This document shows positions 17,863-26,984 of a DNA stretch of 64,000 bases, one piece after another (the stretch's first letter is position 1; every line of letters begins with the position of its first letter). Under the pieces are notes generated by a model. The model did not search any database. It had not been told where the DNA came from and saw only the letters and a list, made by a program, of their open reading frames with translations. The stretch is from Chitinophagaceae bacterium (lineage in GTDB: Bacteria > Bacteroidota > Bacteroidia > Chitinophagales > Chitinophagaceae). The stretch spans positions 124,001-188,000 of the forward strand of contig CANGIY010000006.1 in assembly GCA_947454235.1 (NCBI GenBank). The letters are read 5' to 3'. The translations under genes were made by a program, and so were the position numbers.

Positions 17863-19305
17863 CTACTTTACCCTAATCACCCGTTTCGTGTCAGGGGTAT
17901 CGTCACTCGATGTGAGTTTGATAAACTCGACCCGCCTGTTGAGTTTCCTGTTCTCTTCACTAGTATTGGGTGCAACGGGTCGCGTAGTACCATAACCATT
18001 GGTGACAAGCTGGCTTTCAGGCACATCAAACGAAACAAGGTAATCTTTAACTGCTTTGGCCCTGGACTTTGACAATTCAATATTAAACGCTTCTGTACCA
18101 ACTTCATCAGTGAACCCGTCTATTTCATATTTCTGATTGGGGTGATTTTTTATCCATGTGGCCATATATAACAGAAACTCATAGCTTTCCGGCTTAATGG
18201 TTGCCTTGTTAAAATCAAAATGGATTGTTTGTGTTCTGAGCGTATCATGTATGAATTTCAGAGAAATCTCTTCTGTATCTTTACTTTCAGGTCCGTAAAA
18301 AACAAACAAACTTGCACCGAAAAAAGTGTCAAGAATCAATGCGTGAGTTTCAGTCCATAGGGTAGGGTCTGTACTAAAACAGCTATACAGGCTAAGTTGC
18401 CTGTGAAATTCATCCAACGTCAATACCTCCTTGGTATCAGATCTCTTAAAATCAAACCACTTTTTGAAATCCAAATAGTCATTCGACTCAATCTTTAGTC
18501 GGTATTGAGCAGGGCAATGTTGTTGGATCACTCTTCCGATCTCATCCATTGAATCGGGCATTTTATATTGAAGCAGGTTAGGCACCCTGAGACATATATG
18601 GGCTTGCGTTCTCAATTTAACATCCATAAAGCCATCATGAAAACGAGATCCACCAATTGAATCATTGATATTATTCAATGCACCATCTGTTTCACCTTTC
18701 TTAAAGCCTTGCTTTATAAAGTTGCTAAAGTACTTTCTGTGCCTGTGACATCTCATTCCGATTCTGCCTGCATAATAAGCTCCGTTCCGAAGGCTTGGCC
18801 AGCCATTTTTTAAGGAATAATTGTATAAGTAAAAGTTATACGTCGTATCAAAGCTTTCAAGCCGTGCCCGTAAACCGGGGTACACATTGTTGTCGTAGCA
18901 ATTCCTTAGCTGTCGCCAAATGTCAATATATGCTTCGTGCATTTTCTTCAATGTATCAAACACCTCGCTCCTTGGAGCATTGAATGTATGGAGGTACGCA
19001 CGGGTAAAACTATCACGGGTAGCCGCTGCCACCTTGTAGCACTTATCTATGTACCCGGAAATAGAATCCGGCAGCACTCCTGCACAAATAAATACATAGG
19101 GGTCGGTTAATAATAAGTATTTCGAAGCAGAATCAATATTTCCCAGTTTTGAAAAACTATCTGTCAATGACAGGTAGTAATAAGGACGCGAGTAGGATAT
19201 GGGTGCTTTCTTTTGCTTTTGCGCAAAAGTGTGATTTGAAGTAACGAGCAAAAAGAGGGTAAAGAATACATGCAACGTCTTTTTCAAGGTAAATGAAATG
19301 CTCAT
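17863..19305 (-). CDS. exported protein with C-terminal OmpA domain
   Basis: About 480 residues from the chosen start MSISFTLKK; an ATG nine codons upstream is also possible. A signal peptide ends near HTFAQ. The long middle region (about 35-345), rich in Tyr, Asp and Ser, matches no family I know. The last ~130 residues are an OmpA-type peptidoglycan-binding domain: HFDFNKATIKPESYEFL, DGFTDEVGTEAFN, LSKSRAKAVKDYLV, NRRVEF. It probably sits in the periplasm or outer membrane. It is divergent from the Uma2 gene, with starts only about 85 bp apart. Confidence 0.8.
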   Translation of the reverse strand: MSISFTLKKTLHVFFTLFLLVTSNHTFAQKQKKAPISYSRPYYYLSLTDSFSKLGNIDSASKYLLLTDPYVFICAGVLPDSISGYIDKCYKVAAATRDSFTRAYLHTFNAPRSEVFDTLKKMHEAYIDIWRQLRNCYDNNVYPGLRARLESFDTTYNFYLYNYSLKNGWPSLRNGAYYAGRIGMRCHRHRKYFSNFIKQGFKKGETDGALNNINDSIGGSRFHDGFMDVKLRTQAHICLRVPNLLQYKMPDSMDEIGRVIQQHCPAQYRLKIESNDYLDFKKWFDFKRSDTKEVLTLDEFHRQLSLYSCFSTDPTLWTETHALILDTFFGASLFVFYGPESKDTEEISLKFIHDTLRTQTIHFDFNKATIKPESYEFLLYMATWIKNHPNQKYEIDGFTDEVGTEAFNIELSKSRAKAVKDYLVSFDVPESQLVTNGYGTTRPVAPNTSEENRKLNRRVEFIKLTSSDDTPDTKRVIRVK

Positions 19306-19366
19306 TTTCAACTGCGTCTCTTTTTTAAACAAATCTACAAAAAGTAAGAGACAACTATTTTTTCGG

Positions 19367-19374
19367 TATTTTTG
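19367..19374 (+). promoter_or_regulatory. -7 box for the Uma2 gene
   Basis: TATTTTTG fits TAnnTTTG and lies 16 bp before the ATG at 19391. The upstream in-frame ATG at 19298 would precede this promoter, which supports the shorter start. Confidence 0.45.
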
Positions 19375-19390
19375 TACAAAGGCATGTCAC

Positions 19391-19975
19391 ATGGAATTTG
19401 CTGAACTTGATTTAAATAGGGCGTACAACTATGCTGAGTACCTAAAATGGACTTTCGAAGAACGCGTGGAATTAATCAAGGGCAAAATATTCAAAATGTC
19501 TCCTGCACCTAATTTGAGCCATGCAAGAATCAGCAGAGCCATATTCGGCAGCTTATATAACCATTTGAAAGGCAATAAATGTGAAGCATTCGCTGCCCCT
19601 TTTGATGTTCGCTTTCCCAACAAGAACACTGCCGACAAAGAAGTTTTCACTGTGCTGCAACCTGATGTAGTAGTGGTTTGTGACCCAAGTAAACTTGATG
19701 AAAAGGGTTGCATTGGCGCGCCTGATTTAGTGGTTGAAGTGCTTTCTCCCGGCAATTCACTGAAAGAACAGAAATTCAAGTTTGAAATCTATCAGGAGTC
19801 GGGCGTAAAAGAATATTGGGTTGTTGACCCGTTACAACGTTGCGTTACTCAATACAATCTTGTAGATGCCAAACTCATCACTTCCCGCCCTTTATTTGAA
19901 GGCGACACCATCTACTCCACCGCCATTACCGGATTTGAGCTGACGCTGGACGAGGTATTTGAAGGGGTGGCGTAA
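19391..19975 (+). CDS. Uma2 (DUF820) family putative endonuclease
   Basis: A 194-residue protein of the Uma2/DUF820 family, which has a restriction-endonuclease-like PD-(D/E)XK fold. It starts at MEFAELDLNRAYNYAEYLKW; the frame is open upstream but the family pattern begins here. Visible core: LQPDVVVVCDPSKLD (catalytic Asp), then GAPDLVVEVLSPGNS with the E-x-L pattern, and KFEIYQESGVKEYWVVDP. These proteins are abundant in cyanobacteria and present in Bacteroidota; their in vivo role is unknown. It stands alone. Confidence 0.85.
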   Translation: MEFAELDLNRAYNYAEYLKWTFEERVELIKGKIFKMSPAPNLSHARISRAIFGSLYNHLKGNKCEAFAAPFDVRFPNKNTADKEVFTVLQPDVVVVCDPSKLDEKGCIGAPDLVVEVLSPGNSLKEQKFKFEIYQESGVKEYWVVDPLQRCVTQYNLVDAKLITSRPLFEGDTIYSTAITGFELTLDEVFEGVA

Positions 19976-20087
19976 TAGCTCCGCTAACCCCCAATAGCAC
20001 TATTGTACCAATTTCAATAAAAAATTACCACCTTACCATATACTTTGCTAACTATGTACTCCGTAATTTTAAGTACAATCGTTTGGT

Positions 20088-22001
20088 ATGTCATATCCGT
20101 TTCAAATAAAGTCAAGGGTTGAATATGATGCAGCTTACAACAAAAGTATCACCGACCCTGAAGGGTATTGGGCAGCAGTAGCATCTTCGTTTTTTTGGAG
20201 AAAAAGATGGGAATCGGTGCTGGAGTGGGAGTTCAAAACACCCGATATTAAATGGTTCAAAGGTGCGAAGCTCAACATCACCGAAAATTGCCTCGACAGG
20301 CATTTGGGTACATTGGGTAACAAACCTGCCATCATCTGGGAACCGAACGACCCCGAAGAGCACCATCGCATTATCACCTACCGCGACCTGCACCACAAGG
20401 TATGCCAGTTTGCCGCTGCCTTAAAAAACAATGGCGTTCAAAAAGGCGACAGGGTTGTGATATACATGGGTATGGTGCCCGAAATTGCGATTGCTGTACT
20501 TGCCTGTGCACGCATTGGCGCCATTCACAGCGTTATTTTTGGTGGTTTTAGTGCACAAAGCATTGCCGACCGACTCAAGGACGCAGGTGCCGAAACCGTA
20601 ATTACCGCTGACGGTGCTTACAGGGGCAACAAAGAAATTCCGCTTAAAAGTGTGATTGACGATGCGCTGGTACAGTGTCCATTTGTAAAAAAAGTAATTG
20701 TACTTACCCGCACCCACACTCCTGTGAGCATGTTGAAAGGCCGTGATGTGTGGTGGGAAGATGAAATCAGAAAAATAGAAACGCTGGGCATTCACGATTG
20801 TCCGGCTGAAGAAATGGACGCTGAAGACCCGCTGTTCATACTTTATACTTCGGGTTCAACAGGAAAACCTAAGGGCGTGGTGCATTCATGTGCGGGTTAT
20901 ATGATACATACTACCTACACATTTGTGAATGTATTTCAGTACCAGCCCGGCGATATTTTCTTCTGCACTGCCGATATTGGCTGGATCACGGGGCACAGTT
21001 ACATTTTGTATGGTCCTTTGAGTGCCGGCGGAACTTCGTTGATGTTTGAGGGCATACCTACGTGGCCCGATGCAGGTCGTTTCTGGGATATTGTAGATAA
21101 GTACAGAGTAAATATTCTATATACTGCGCCTACCGCTATCCGCTCGCTCATGGGCTTCGGACTGGGGCCTGTACAGGGGCACGACCTCAGCAGCCTTAAA
21201 GTACTTGGCTCGGTGGGTGAACCAATCAATGAAGAAGCATGGCATTGGTACAATGAAAACATTGGCAAGGGACGCTGCCCGATCGTAGATACTTGGTGGC
21301 AAACTGAAACCGGGGGCGTGATGATATCGAACATGGCAGGGGTAACACCTTCAAAGCCATCGTATGCTACATTGCCTATGCCGGGCGTACAGCTTGAACT
21401 GGTTGATGAACATGGCAATGTGATTGAAGGGAATGATGTTTCGGGTAATTTATGCATCAAAGCTCCGTGGCCTTCCATCATCAGAACTACATACGGCGAC
21501 CATGAGCGTTGCCGCACCAACTATTTCGCGACCTACGAAAACAAATACTTTACTGGCGACGGATGCTTCCGTGACAACGATGGTAACTACCGCATCACCG
21601 GCAGGGTCGATGATGTATTGAATGTAAGCGGGCACCGTATTGGCACCGCTGAAGTTGAAAACGCCATTAACATGCACGCCGGTGTGATTGAGAGCGCAGT
21701 GGTAGGCTATCCGCACGACATTAAGGGGCAAGGCATTTATGCGTTTGTGATTTTTGACAATACTCATGGCGACGAAAACCTGAGCAGGCAAGACATTGCG
21801 CAAACTGTCACCCGCATTATTGGACCTATTGCAAAGCCTGATAAAATTCAGTTTGTTACAGGATTACCCAAAACACGCAGTGGTAAAATCATGCGTCGCA
21901 TACTGAGGAAAATCGCTGAAAACCAACTGGATGCCATCGGTGATACTTCTACCCTCCTCGACCCATCGGTAGTTGATGACATTGTGAAGCATAAAATATA
22001 A
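20088..22001 (+). CDS. acs: acetyl-CoA synthetase
   Basis: Activates acetate to acetyl-CoA through acetyl-AMP, with ATP and CoA. At 637 residues it is typical Acs length. The adenylate-forming core is clear: P-loop-like YTSGSTGKPKGVVH near 262-275, WWQTETGG near 405, YFTGDG near 485, and the hinge GRVDDVLNVSGHRIGT near 505-520. The C-terminal acetylation-target motif PKTRSGKIMRR carries the regulatory lysine, so control by protein acetylation is plausible. A strong terminator follows the stop. Confidence 0.97.
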   Translation: MSYPFQIKSRVEYDAAYNKSITDPEGYWAAVASSFFWRKRWESVLEWEFKTPDIKWFKGAKLNITENCLDRHLGTLGNKPAIIWEPNDPEEHHRIITYRDLHHKVCQFAAALKNNGVQKGDRVVIYMGMVPEIAIAVLACARIGAIHSVIFGGFSAQSIADRLKDAGAETVITADGAYRGNKEIPLKSVIDDALVQCPFVKKVIVLTRTHTPVSMLKGRDVWWEDEIRKIETLGIHDCPAEEMDAEDPLFILYTSGSTGKPKGVVHSCAGYMIHTTYTFVNVFQYQPGDIFFCTADIGWITGHSYILYGPLSAGGTSLMFEGIPTWPDAGRFWDIVDKYRVNILYTAPTAIRSLMGFGLGPVQGHDLSSLKVLGSVGEPINEEAWHWYNENIGKGRCPIVDTWWQTETGGVMISNMAGVTPSKPSYATLPMPGVQLELVDEHGNVIEGNDVSGNLCIKAPWPSIIRTTYGDHERCRTNYFATYENKYFTGDGCFRDNDGNYRITGRVDDVLNVSGHRIGTAEVENAINMHAGVIESAVVGYPHDIKGQGIYAFVIFDNTHGDENLSRQDIAQTVTRIIGPIAKPDKIQFVTGLPKTRSGKIMRRILRKIAENQLDAIGDTSTLLDPSVVDDIVKHKI

Positions 22002-22008
22002 AACTTAC

Positions 22009-22051
22009 AGATAGTCCGGGCAGGAATCACAAATTCACGCCCGGACTATCT
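22009..22051 (+). terminator. intrinsic terminator of acs
   Basis: A 13-bp perfect stem (AGATAGTCCGGGC at 22009-22021 pairing with 22039-22051) closes a 17-nt loop and is followed by a T-rich stretch (TACTTTTTG). It lies between acs and the next gene. Confidence 0.85.
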
Positions 22052-22071
22052 TACTTTTTGCTGTACCTTTA

Positions 22072-23718
22072 GTGAAACTATTCGCCTTGAAAACGGGTTT
22101 CACTTTTGTACTGGTTTTGCTTTTAGCCACGTTCCAATCGTCTGCACAATTCAGAAATGTAGTGATTGATAGTGGTGATTTCATATTTGATGCCGCGGGT
22201 ATCGATGAGCCTTCAATAGCCATTGACCCCAAAAACACCCATAATCTTATTGCGGGATCGAACATTGACAATTACTACAAATCGATTGATGGCGGCTTGA
22301 CATGGGCATTGAGCACTATTTCTTCTACTTTGGGCGTAACCGGCGACCCCGTGCTCATTTGCGACACCTCAGGCGGTTTCTATTACTTCCATCTGGCTTT
22401 AGACAGAAGGTACATGACGGGCTACCAGGGTTTTAATAAAATAGTATCGCAATATCTGGCTCCGCCGCTTACGGGTACGTGGACTGACGGCACTTTTGCA
22501 GGACTGGTTGACACACCCAAAACAGACGACAAACCCGGAGTAGGTATAGACAGGAACACCAATACGCTATTGCTTTGCTGGACAAAATTTGACGAATACC
22601 AGTACCTCGCTGATTCTACACCGGGCGATAGCAGTTATATTATGTTTGCTAAGTCGGTTGATGGCGCACCGTGGACTACAGCAGTGCGCATTAATCAGAA
22701 TTCGGGTAATTGCAGCGATAATGACCAAACAGCCGAAGGCGCGATACCTTGTGCCGGACCCGATGGACAAATCTATGTTGGCTGGGCATACAACAATGCC
22801 ATCATCTTCGACCGATCGTTTGACGGTGGCGTGCATTGGCTGGATACCGATAAGGTGGCAGCAACAATGCCCAATGGCTGGGACTATGATATACCGGGAA
22901 TTTCAAGGTGTAACGGACTGCCATTTACTGCATGCGACGTGAGCCACGGGGTGCACAGAGGAACTATTTACATTAGCTGGAGCGACCAACGAAACGGTGC
23001 CAACAACACCGATATCTGGATTATCAAATCAACCGATAGCGGGGCAAGCTGGTCGGCACCATTGAGGGTGAATGATGATACAGTAGTGGCGCAACAGTTT
23101 ATGTCGTCAATGACTGTTGACCAGGCAACAGGGTATATTTATGTGTTGTTTTACGACCGTAGAAACTATGTGGGCACTGCAACACCCGATGTCACTGATG
23201 TGTATCTGGCAACATCAACCGATGGAGGTGCGACTTTCCAGAACCATAAAATCAGCGAACACCCTTTCTTGCCCATCAATACATTTTTCTTCGGCGACTA
23301 TACCTTTGTTGCAGCCCACAACAATGTTATAAGACCCATTTGGGCTGAACAATCGTTCAACGGACTAGGTGTAACCAAGAAAATTGTGGTAGGCATCATC
23401 GACTCAACCATACTCAGTACGCCGGTTATCAATGCCAACAACACTGCAATTGCCGAAATGCAAATTATCCCCAACCCTACCGACGGGAATGGCTTAATTT
23501 CTGTTACACTTGCAGTAGAAACACCGTTAGACATCACAGTAACCGATGCATCAGGAAGGGTAATAAAGAAAGTGGTTGACAACCAACAATCGAGACCGGG
23601 AACGTATTCATTCGCCATTAACGAATTTACAGGTGTGCTACAACCGGGTATTTATTTTGTGCATACACGCACAAAAAACCAGTCGTTGACCCAAAAGCTC
23701 ATTTTTACAGGGCATTAA
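22072..23718 (+). CDS. secreted BNR/sialidase-like protein with T9SS tail
   Basis: A 548-residue exported protein starting at GTG (22072). The signal peptide ends near SSAQ. The body shows repeated Asp-box-like motifs of beta-propellers (SIDGGLTWALS, SFDGGVHWLDT, STDSGASWSAP, STDGGATFQNH), as in sialidases and other BNR-repeat proteins, but I cannot see a full sialidase active site. The last ~85 residues form a type IX secretion sorting domain (IIPNPTDGNG..., LDITVTDASGRVI, PGIYFV). It is therefore probably secreted by T9SS and anchored to the surface. Substrate unknown. Confidence 0.85.
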   Translation: MKLFALKTGFTFVLVLLLATFQSSAQFRNVVIDSGDFIFDAAGIDEPSIAIDPKNTHNLIAGSNIDNYYKSIDGGLTWALSTISSTLGVTGDPVLICDTSGGFYYFHLALDRRYMTGYQGFNKIVSQYLAPPLTGTWTDGTFAGLVDTPKTDDKPGVGIDRNTNTLLLCWTKFDEYQYLADSTPGDSSYIMFAKSVDGAPWTTAVRINQNSGNCSDNDQTAEGAIPCAGPDGQIYVGWAYNNAIIFDRSFDGGVHWLDTDKVAATMPNGWDYDIPGISRCNGLPFTACDVSHGVHRGTIYISWSDQRNGANNTDIWIIKSTDSGASWSAPLRVNDDTVVAQQFMSSMTVDQATGYIYVLFYDRRNYVGTATPDVTDVYLATSTDGGATFQNHKISEHPFLPINTFFFGDYTFVAAHNNVIRPIWAEQSFNGLGVTKKIVVGIIDSTILSTPVINANNTAIAEMQIIPNPTDGNGLISVTLAVETPLDITVTDASGRVIKKVVDNQQSRPGTYSFAINEFTGVLQPGIYFVHTRTKNQSLTQKLIFTGH

Positions 23719-23828
23719 ACGTCATGCCTTAGTAAAAAACTGACAAATATCATAGCGTAAAGTAACGTATGTAACACTTTTTCTGTAACTTACTGTTGAA
23801 ATTTGTAGGAACAAAAAACAGTTGGTGT

Positions 23829-24032
23829 ATGAAAAAGAACATAGGCAGTTGGGATAGCGCAATCAGATTGGTGGTTGCAGCAGTGTTGGTAGTATTGTTC
23901 TCAGTGAATGCTGTTTCGGGTACATTGGGCTTCGTATTTTTAGGTTTGGCTGCAATAGCGGTAATTACAAGTTTTATGGGCTATTGCCCTACTTATGTAC
24001 CACTTAAAGTGTGTACCTACCACAAACATTAA
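23829..24032 (+). CDS. DUF2892 membrane protein
   Basis: A 67-residue inner-membrane protein starting at MKKNIGSWDSAIRL; the frame opens 11 codons earlier but the family pattern begins here. Two hydrophobic segments lie at about 11-28 and 30-48, followed by GYCPTYVPLKVCTYHK. This is the DUF2892/YgaP-like membrane module, sometimes linked to rhodanese domains and sulphur handling. The cysteine pair near the end is typical. Function unknown. Confidence 0.85.
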   Translation: MKKNIGSWDSAIRLVVAAVLVVLFSVNAVSGTLGFVFLGLAAIAVITSFMGYCPTYVPLKVCTYHKH

Positions 24033-24055
24033 TCAAACAAAAAAGAAAATCTTAC

Positions 24056-24087
24056 CAATTGGTTGAGCGACCTTGCTGAACCAATTG
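24056..24087 (-). terminator. terminator-like hairpin after the GNAT gene
   Basis: CAATTGGTT (24056-24064) pairs perfectly with AACCAATTG (24079-24087). Read on the minus strand it is followed by a T-rich tail (ATTTTCTTTTTTG). It separates the convergent DUF2892 and GNAT genes. Confidence 0.6.
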
Positions 24088-24088
24088 C

Positions 24089-24367
24089 TTATTGTACCAC
24101 TAGGTGCGCCACTTCGGGGTGCTTAGTAATGTATAATTGTGCGAAGGGGCAAAAAGCCTTGATCTTATAACCGTGGTGTGCCGCCCGATTAAACGCATAT
24201 TCCACCAGTTTATTACCTATACCCCTGCCTCGTTGCAAAGCAGGTACAAGCGTACTCATTATTTGCATATCGCCTTTCAGCCACCTGAATTCCAGCCACG
24301 CCTTAGTATCATCGTCAAAGGCAATTTCAAACCTGAATCCTCTTTTATTTTCTGTAATCGTCAACAT
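24089..24367 (-). CDS. small GNAT-fold acetyltransferase
   Basis: A 92-residue protein of the short GCN5-related group (YidJ/COG2388-like). Visible pattern: strand LEFRWLKGDMQIMSTLVP, then the acetyl-CoA loop QRGRGIGNKLVEYAFNRAAHHG, then KAFCPFAQLYITKHPE ending in a short tail. The R-G-R-G-I-G loop is intact, so CoA binding is expected. The substrate is unknown. It lies 21 bp beyond the end of the DUF5723 gene on the same strand and may be co-transcribed. Confidence 0.85.
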   Translation of the reverse strand: MLTITENKRGFRFEIAFDDDTKAWLEFRWLKGDMQIMSTLVPALQRGRGIGNKLVEYAFNRAAHHGYKIKAFCPFAQLYITKHPEVAHLVVQ

Positions 24368-24388
24368 TTTTGAACAATCGTTCTCCTT

Positions 24389-25786
24389 TTAGTATTTACG
24401 CTTGGTTGGCTTTTTATACAATGGTATCATTCCTCCAAAATAGAAATTCACACCGTAAGGGCGCGCACCAAAGAAGCCCAACATATCGTCGCTACCAAAA
24501 TAAAGTCCGTAAATGCGTAAACCTAAGCCCACCTTCATGCTGCTGCTCAGCATATTGTATGTAATAGGCAATCCGGCAGTTATCAATTTGGTATCGAAAC
24601 GAGGAGTAACAGTTATTTGACTATAGTACAAACTTCCGAAATTGGCAGTGCTGCCCAGGTTCATAATCAACAATGCATTGGCATAAAACCAACGGTATAC
24701 ATGGTAGTCGCCACCGGCAGTGAGTGCGGTAGGCAGGTACACCTTTGTGTCTTTTGCACCGGTGTCAACGCTAAAGCCTTTCGATAGTGCATAGGTTTTT
24801 AAATCTTCGTAGTTCTTTACATTGTCGGCAATACCATTGCCTGTTAAGTAGCCATTGCCTTTTATACTCACATCATTGGCACCTTTGTAGGTCATTGAAC
24901 CCAAATCGGTGATAGCCAATTGCGCCAACCATTTGTAACCCCTTTCTTCCAGTTTGTCGCTTAGGTCGCGGTGCATGAATATGATGCCCGCATCAATACC
25001 CCAACCCTTGCCCAATGTATTGCCGCTGAATAAATTGGACGCTGAAATCCCCGACTTTGCCGCATCTGTAGCGCTTTGTGCATTGCTGGAGAATTCCATA
25101 TCGGTGTTAGAAGCAAAAACGGTATCGCTACCTGTTCTGTAAGTAACATTCAGGTTATTGCCCTTCAAACCAATAAAGCCTGCACCAAGCAGGTATTTCA
25201 GTGTAAAACCACCTTTTAGTTGGTACATGTCCTCGTCGATGATAACTGCACCATAACTGGCTCCTACCTCACTCCATATACTTGTCGTCCAGTTGAATTT
25301 AGAAGAGTTAAAGCCCAATGAACCTGTTTTCGCGTAATCGGGGTCAGTCACTACTTTAAAGAGCGACTGTTCAAAATTATTCAGTTCGTTGAACACCCTT
25401 ACGCGGGTTGACAAAGCTACTGTATGGCGCGAATTGATGCGATACATAATAGCCGGTCCTTTGATATCAACCGAGGGAATCATCATACTGAACTTACCCG
25501 AATTGTTAATTTGAAACAGGTTGTTAAGCACGTTTGAATCGCTGCCATTGAGAATTTTATTGACATCTGATATCGAAGCCAGTTTACCCAGATTGTTATC
25601 AACCGCCACATTCACCGACGCCAGATTGATGGCAAATTTTTCATACGAACCCGCCAGATATGCCGGATTGATGTACATGCTGCCCAAGGCATCGAAGTTA
25701 CTGTTTGCCACACCCAGCATTCTTTGTGCCGATGCATGATTGAACTGCATTAAACAGACGCATATTGCAAAAACTACTTTTCTCAT
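24389..25786 (-). CDS. DUF5723 exported barrel-like protein
   Basis: A 465-residue protein from the start MRKVVFAICVCLMQF, which opens a signal peptide ending at ASAQ. An in-frame ATG at 25831 lies upstream of a -7 box at 25813-25820 and is unlikely. After the signal comes MLGVANSNFDALGSMYINPA, the typical beginning of DUF5723/PorV-like Bacteroidota outer-membrane proteins. The body is rich in alternating beta-strand patterns and Gly/Asn turns. It is probably an outer-membrane beta-barrel; function unknown. It shares its upstream region, including an FNR-like palindrome, with the cytochrome c peroxidase gene. Confidence 0.8.
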   Translation of the reverse strand: MRKVVFAICVCLMQFNHASAQRMLGVANSNFDALGSMYINPAYLAGSYEKFAINLASVNVAVDNNLGKLASISDVNKILNGSDSNVLNNLFQINNSGKFSMMIPSVDIKGPAIMYRINSRHTVALSTRVRVFNELNNFEQSLFKVVTDPDYAKTGSLGFNSSKFNWTTSIWSEVGASYGAVIIDEDMYQLKGGFTLKYLLGAGFIGLKGNNLNVTYRTGSDTVFASNTDMEFSSNAQSATDAAKSGISASNLFSGNTLGKGWGIDAGIIFMHRDLSDKLEERGYKWLAQLAITDLGSMTYKGANDVSIKGNGYLTGNGIADNVKNYEDLKTYALSKGFSVDTGAKDTKVYLPTALTAGGDYHVYRWFYANALLIMNLGSTANFGSLYYSQITVTPRFDTKLITAGLPITYNMLSSSMKVGLGLRIYGLYFGSDDMLGFFGARPYGVNFYFGGMIPLYKKPTKRKY

Positions 25787-25812
25787 ATAAATGGCTTTTA
25801 GCTTTCGTACAA

Positions 25813-25820
25813 CAAATGTA
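25813..25820 (-). promoter_or_regulatory. -7 box for the DUF5723 gene
   Basis: TACATTTG on the minus strand, 26 bp upstream of the ATG at 25786. It decides the start, because the longer frame would begin upstream of it. Confidence 0.5.
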
Positions 25821-25843
25821 ATGTAAAACAACGGGTAGGAATA

Positions 25844-25855
25844 TGATTTAAATCG
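25844..25855. promoter_or_regulatory. FNR/CRP-family-type palindrome
   Basis: TGATTTAAATCG matches the TGAT-N4-ATCA core in 11 of 12 positions and shares its central bases with the site before the cbb3 operon. Its centre is about 44 bp from the expected start point of the DUF5723 gene and about 107 bp from that of the peroxidase gene, so it could serve either. Confidence 0.5.
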
Positions 25856-25941
25856 GGCATTTCTGTGTAACTTTCAATGGATATACAACAAGTTGCAGTG
25901 AAACTGCTGCAAATCAGTTTTTACGGTTGGGAGCTATGGGG

Positions 25942-25949
25942 TAACTTTG
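25942..25949 (+). promoter_or_regulatory. -7 box for cytochrome c peroxidase
   Basis: TAACTTTG fits TAnnTTTG and lies 20 bp before the ATG at 25970, arguing against the longer frame that opens at 25877. Confidence 0.5.
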
Positions 25950-25969
25950 CACTTCGAAATTTAGAGGGT

Positions 25970-26977
25970 ATGATTCAGAAGAAGTCGCGTGTCGTGATTG
26001 CCATTTTTGCTGTCGGTGTTACATCGCTGATGTCTTTTCTTAAAAGCGAACCAACGGGCGGATACTCATTCAAGGGGTCCCCTACCACCAAGGAACAATT
26101 GGGGGAAGTGCTCTTTTTTGAAAAAGCACTCTCGCTCGATAGCAGCATCAGTTGCGCTTCTTGCCATATACCCGAACATGGTTTTGCCGACACTGCTGCT
26201 TTCAGCCACGGTGTGGGTGGTAAACTGGGCAAGCGCAATGCCCCATCGTGCGCCAACGTTACCGACAGACCGTACCTCTTTTATGATGGCAGGGCGGCCT
26301 CGCTTGAAGCTCAGGCACAAGGGCCCATTGAAGACAAAAACGAGATGGCGAACACCATTGGTGAAGCCGCGCGCCGCCTGAATAACGATGCGCAGTATGT
26401 AGCGTGGTTTCAGAAGGTATTTCAATCGGCACCAACACCTGAATTGATTAAAACAGCCATCGCCTCGTTCGAACGTACTTTAGAAACATCAAAAACACCT
26501 TTCGACCGCTATATGGTGAATGAAGATTCTACCTTGCTAAGTATTTCAGCGCAACGCGGCAGGGAATTGTTCTTCAATAAAGCCAAGTGCATTGAGTGTC
26601 ACTTCTCTCCCGACTTTACAGGAGATGAATTCAGGAATGTAGGGCTGTTTGACGGCAAAAAATACAACGACAGTGGCAGGTACAACATCACCAAAGACCC
26701 GAAAGACATGGGTAAATTTAAAGTGCCGGGTTTGCGTAATGTGGCAGTAACAGGCCCATACATGCACAATGGCATGTTCAAAACTTTGAAAGAAGTGATT
26801 GAATACTACAACGAACCCGCAAAAGTGGTGAAGCACCCAATAAACATGGATACCACACTTCAGAAACCGTTGCACCTCAGCAAGCAGGAAATGGTGGATA
26901 TTGAGGCATTTTTAGTTTCACTCACCGACGACCGTTTTCATTACAAAAGCCAGCTTTCAGCACCCGGTAAAAAGTAA
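25970..26977 (+). CDS. di-haem cytochrome c peroxidase
   Basis: A 335-residue periplasmic enzyme of the CCP/MauG family that reduces hydrogen peroxide with electrons from a c-type cytochrome. The N-terminal segment (VVIAIFAVGVTSLMSFL) is a signal or membrane anchor. Two CXXCH haem sites are present: SCASCH near residue 62 and CIECH near residue 205. Family features PEHGFAD, KRNAPSCANV, RDLF-like GRELFFNKAKC, PGLRNVAVTGPYMHNG and LKEVIEYYN are in order. Convergent with the HD-domain gene, 7 bp apart. Confidence 0.93.
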   Translation: MIQKKSRVVIAIFAVGVTSLMSFLKSEPTGGYSFKGSPTTKEQLGEVLFFEKALSLDSSISCASCHIPEHGFADTAAFSHGVGGKLGKRNAPSCANVTDRPYLFYDGRAASLEAQAQGPIEDKNEMANTIGEAARRLNNDAQYVAWFQKVFQSAPTPELIKTAIASFERTLETSKTPFDRYMVNEDSTLLSISAQRGRELFFNKAKCIECHFSPDFTGDEFRNVGLFDGKKYNDSGRYNITKDPKDMGKFKVPGLRNVAVTGPYMHNGMFKTLKEVIEYYNEPAKVVKHPINMDTTLQKPLHLSKQEMVDIEAFLVSLTDDRFHYKSQLSAPGKK

Positions 26978-26984
26978 TTGGGCT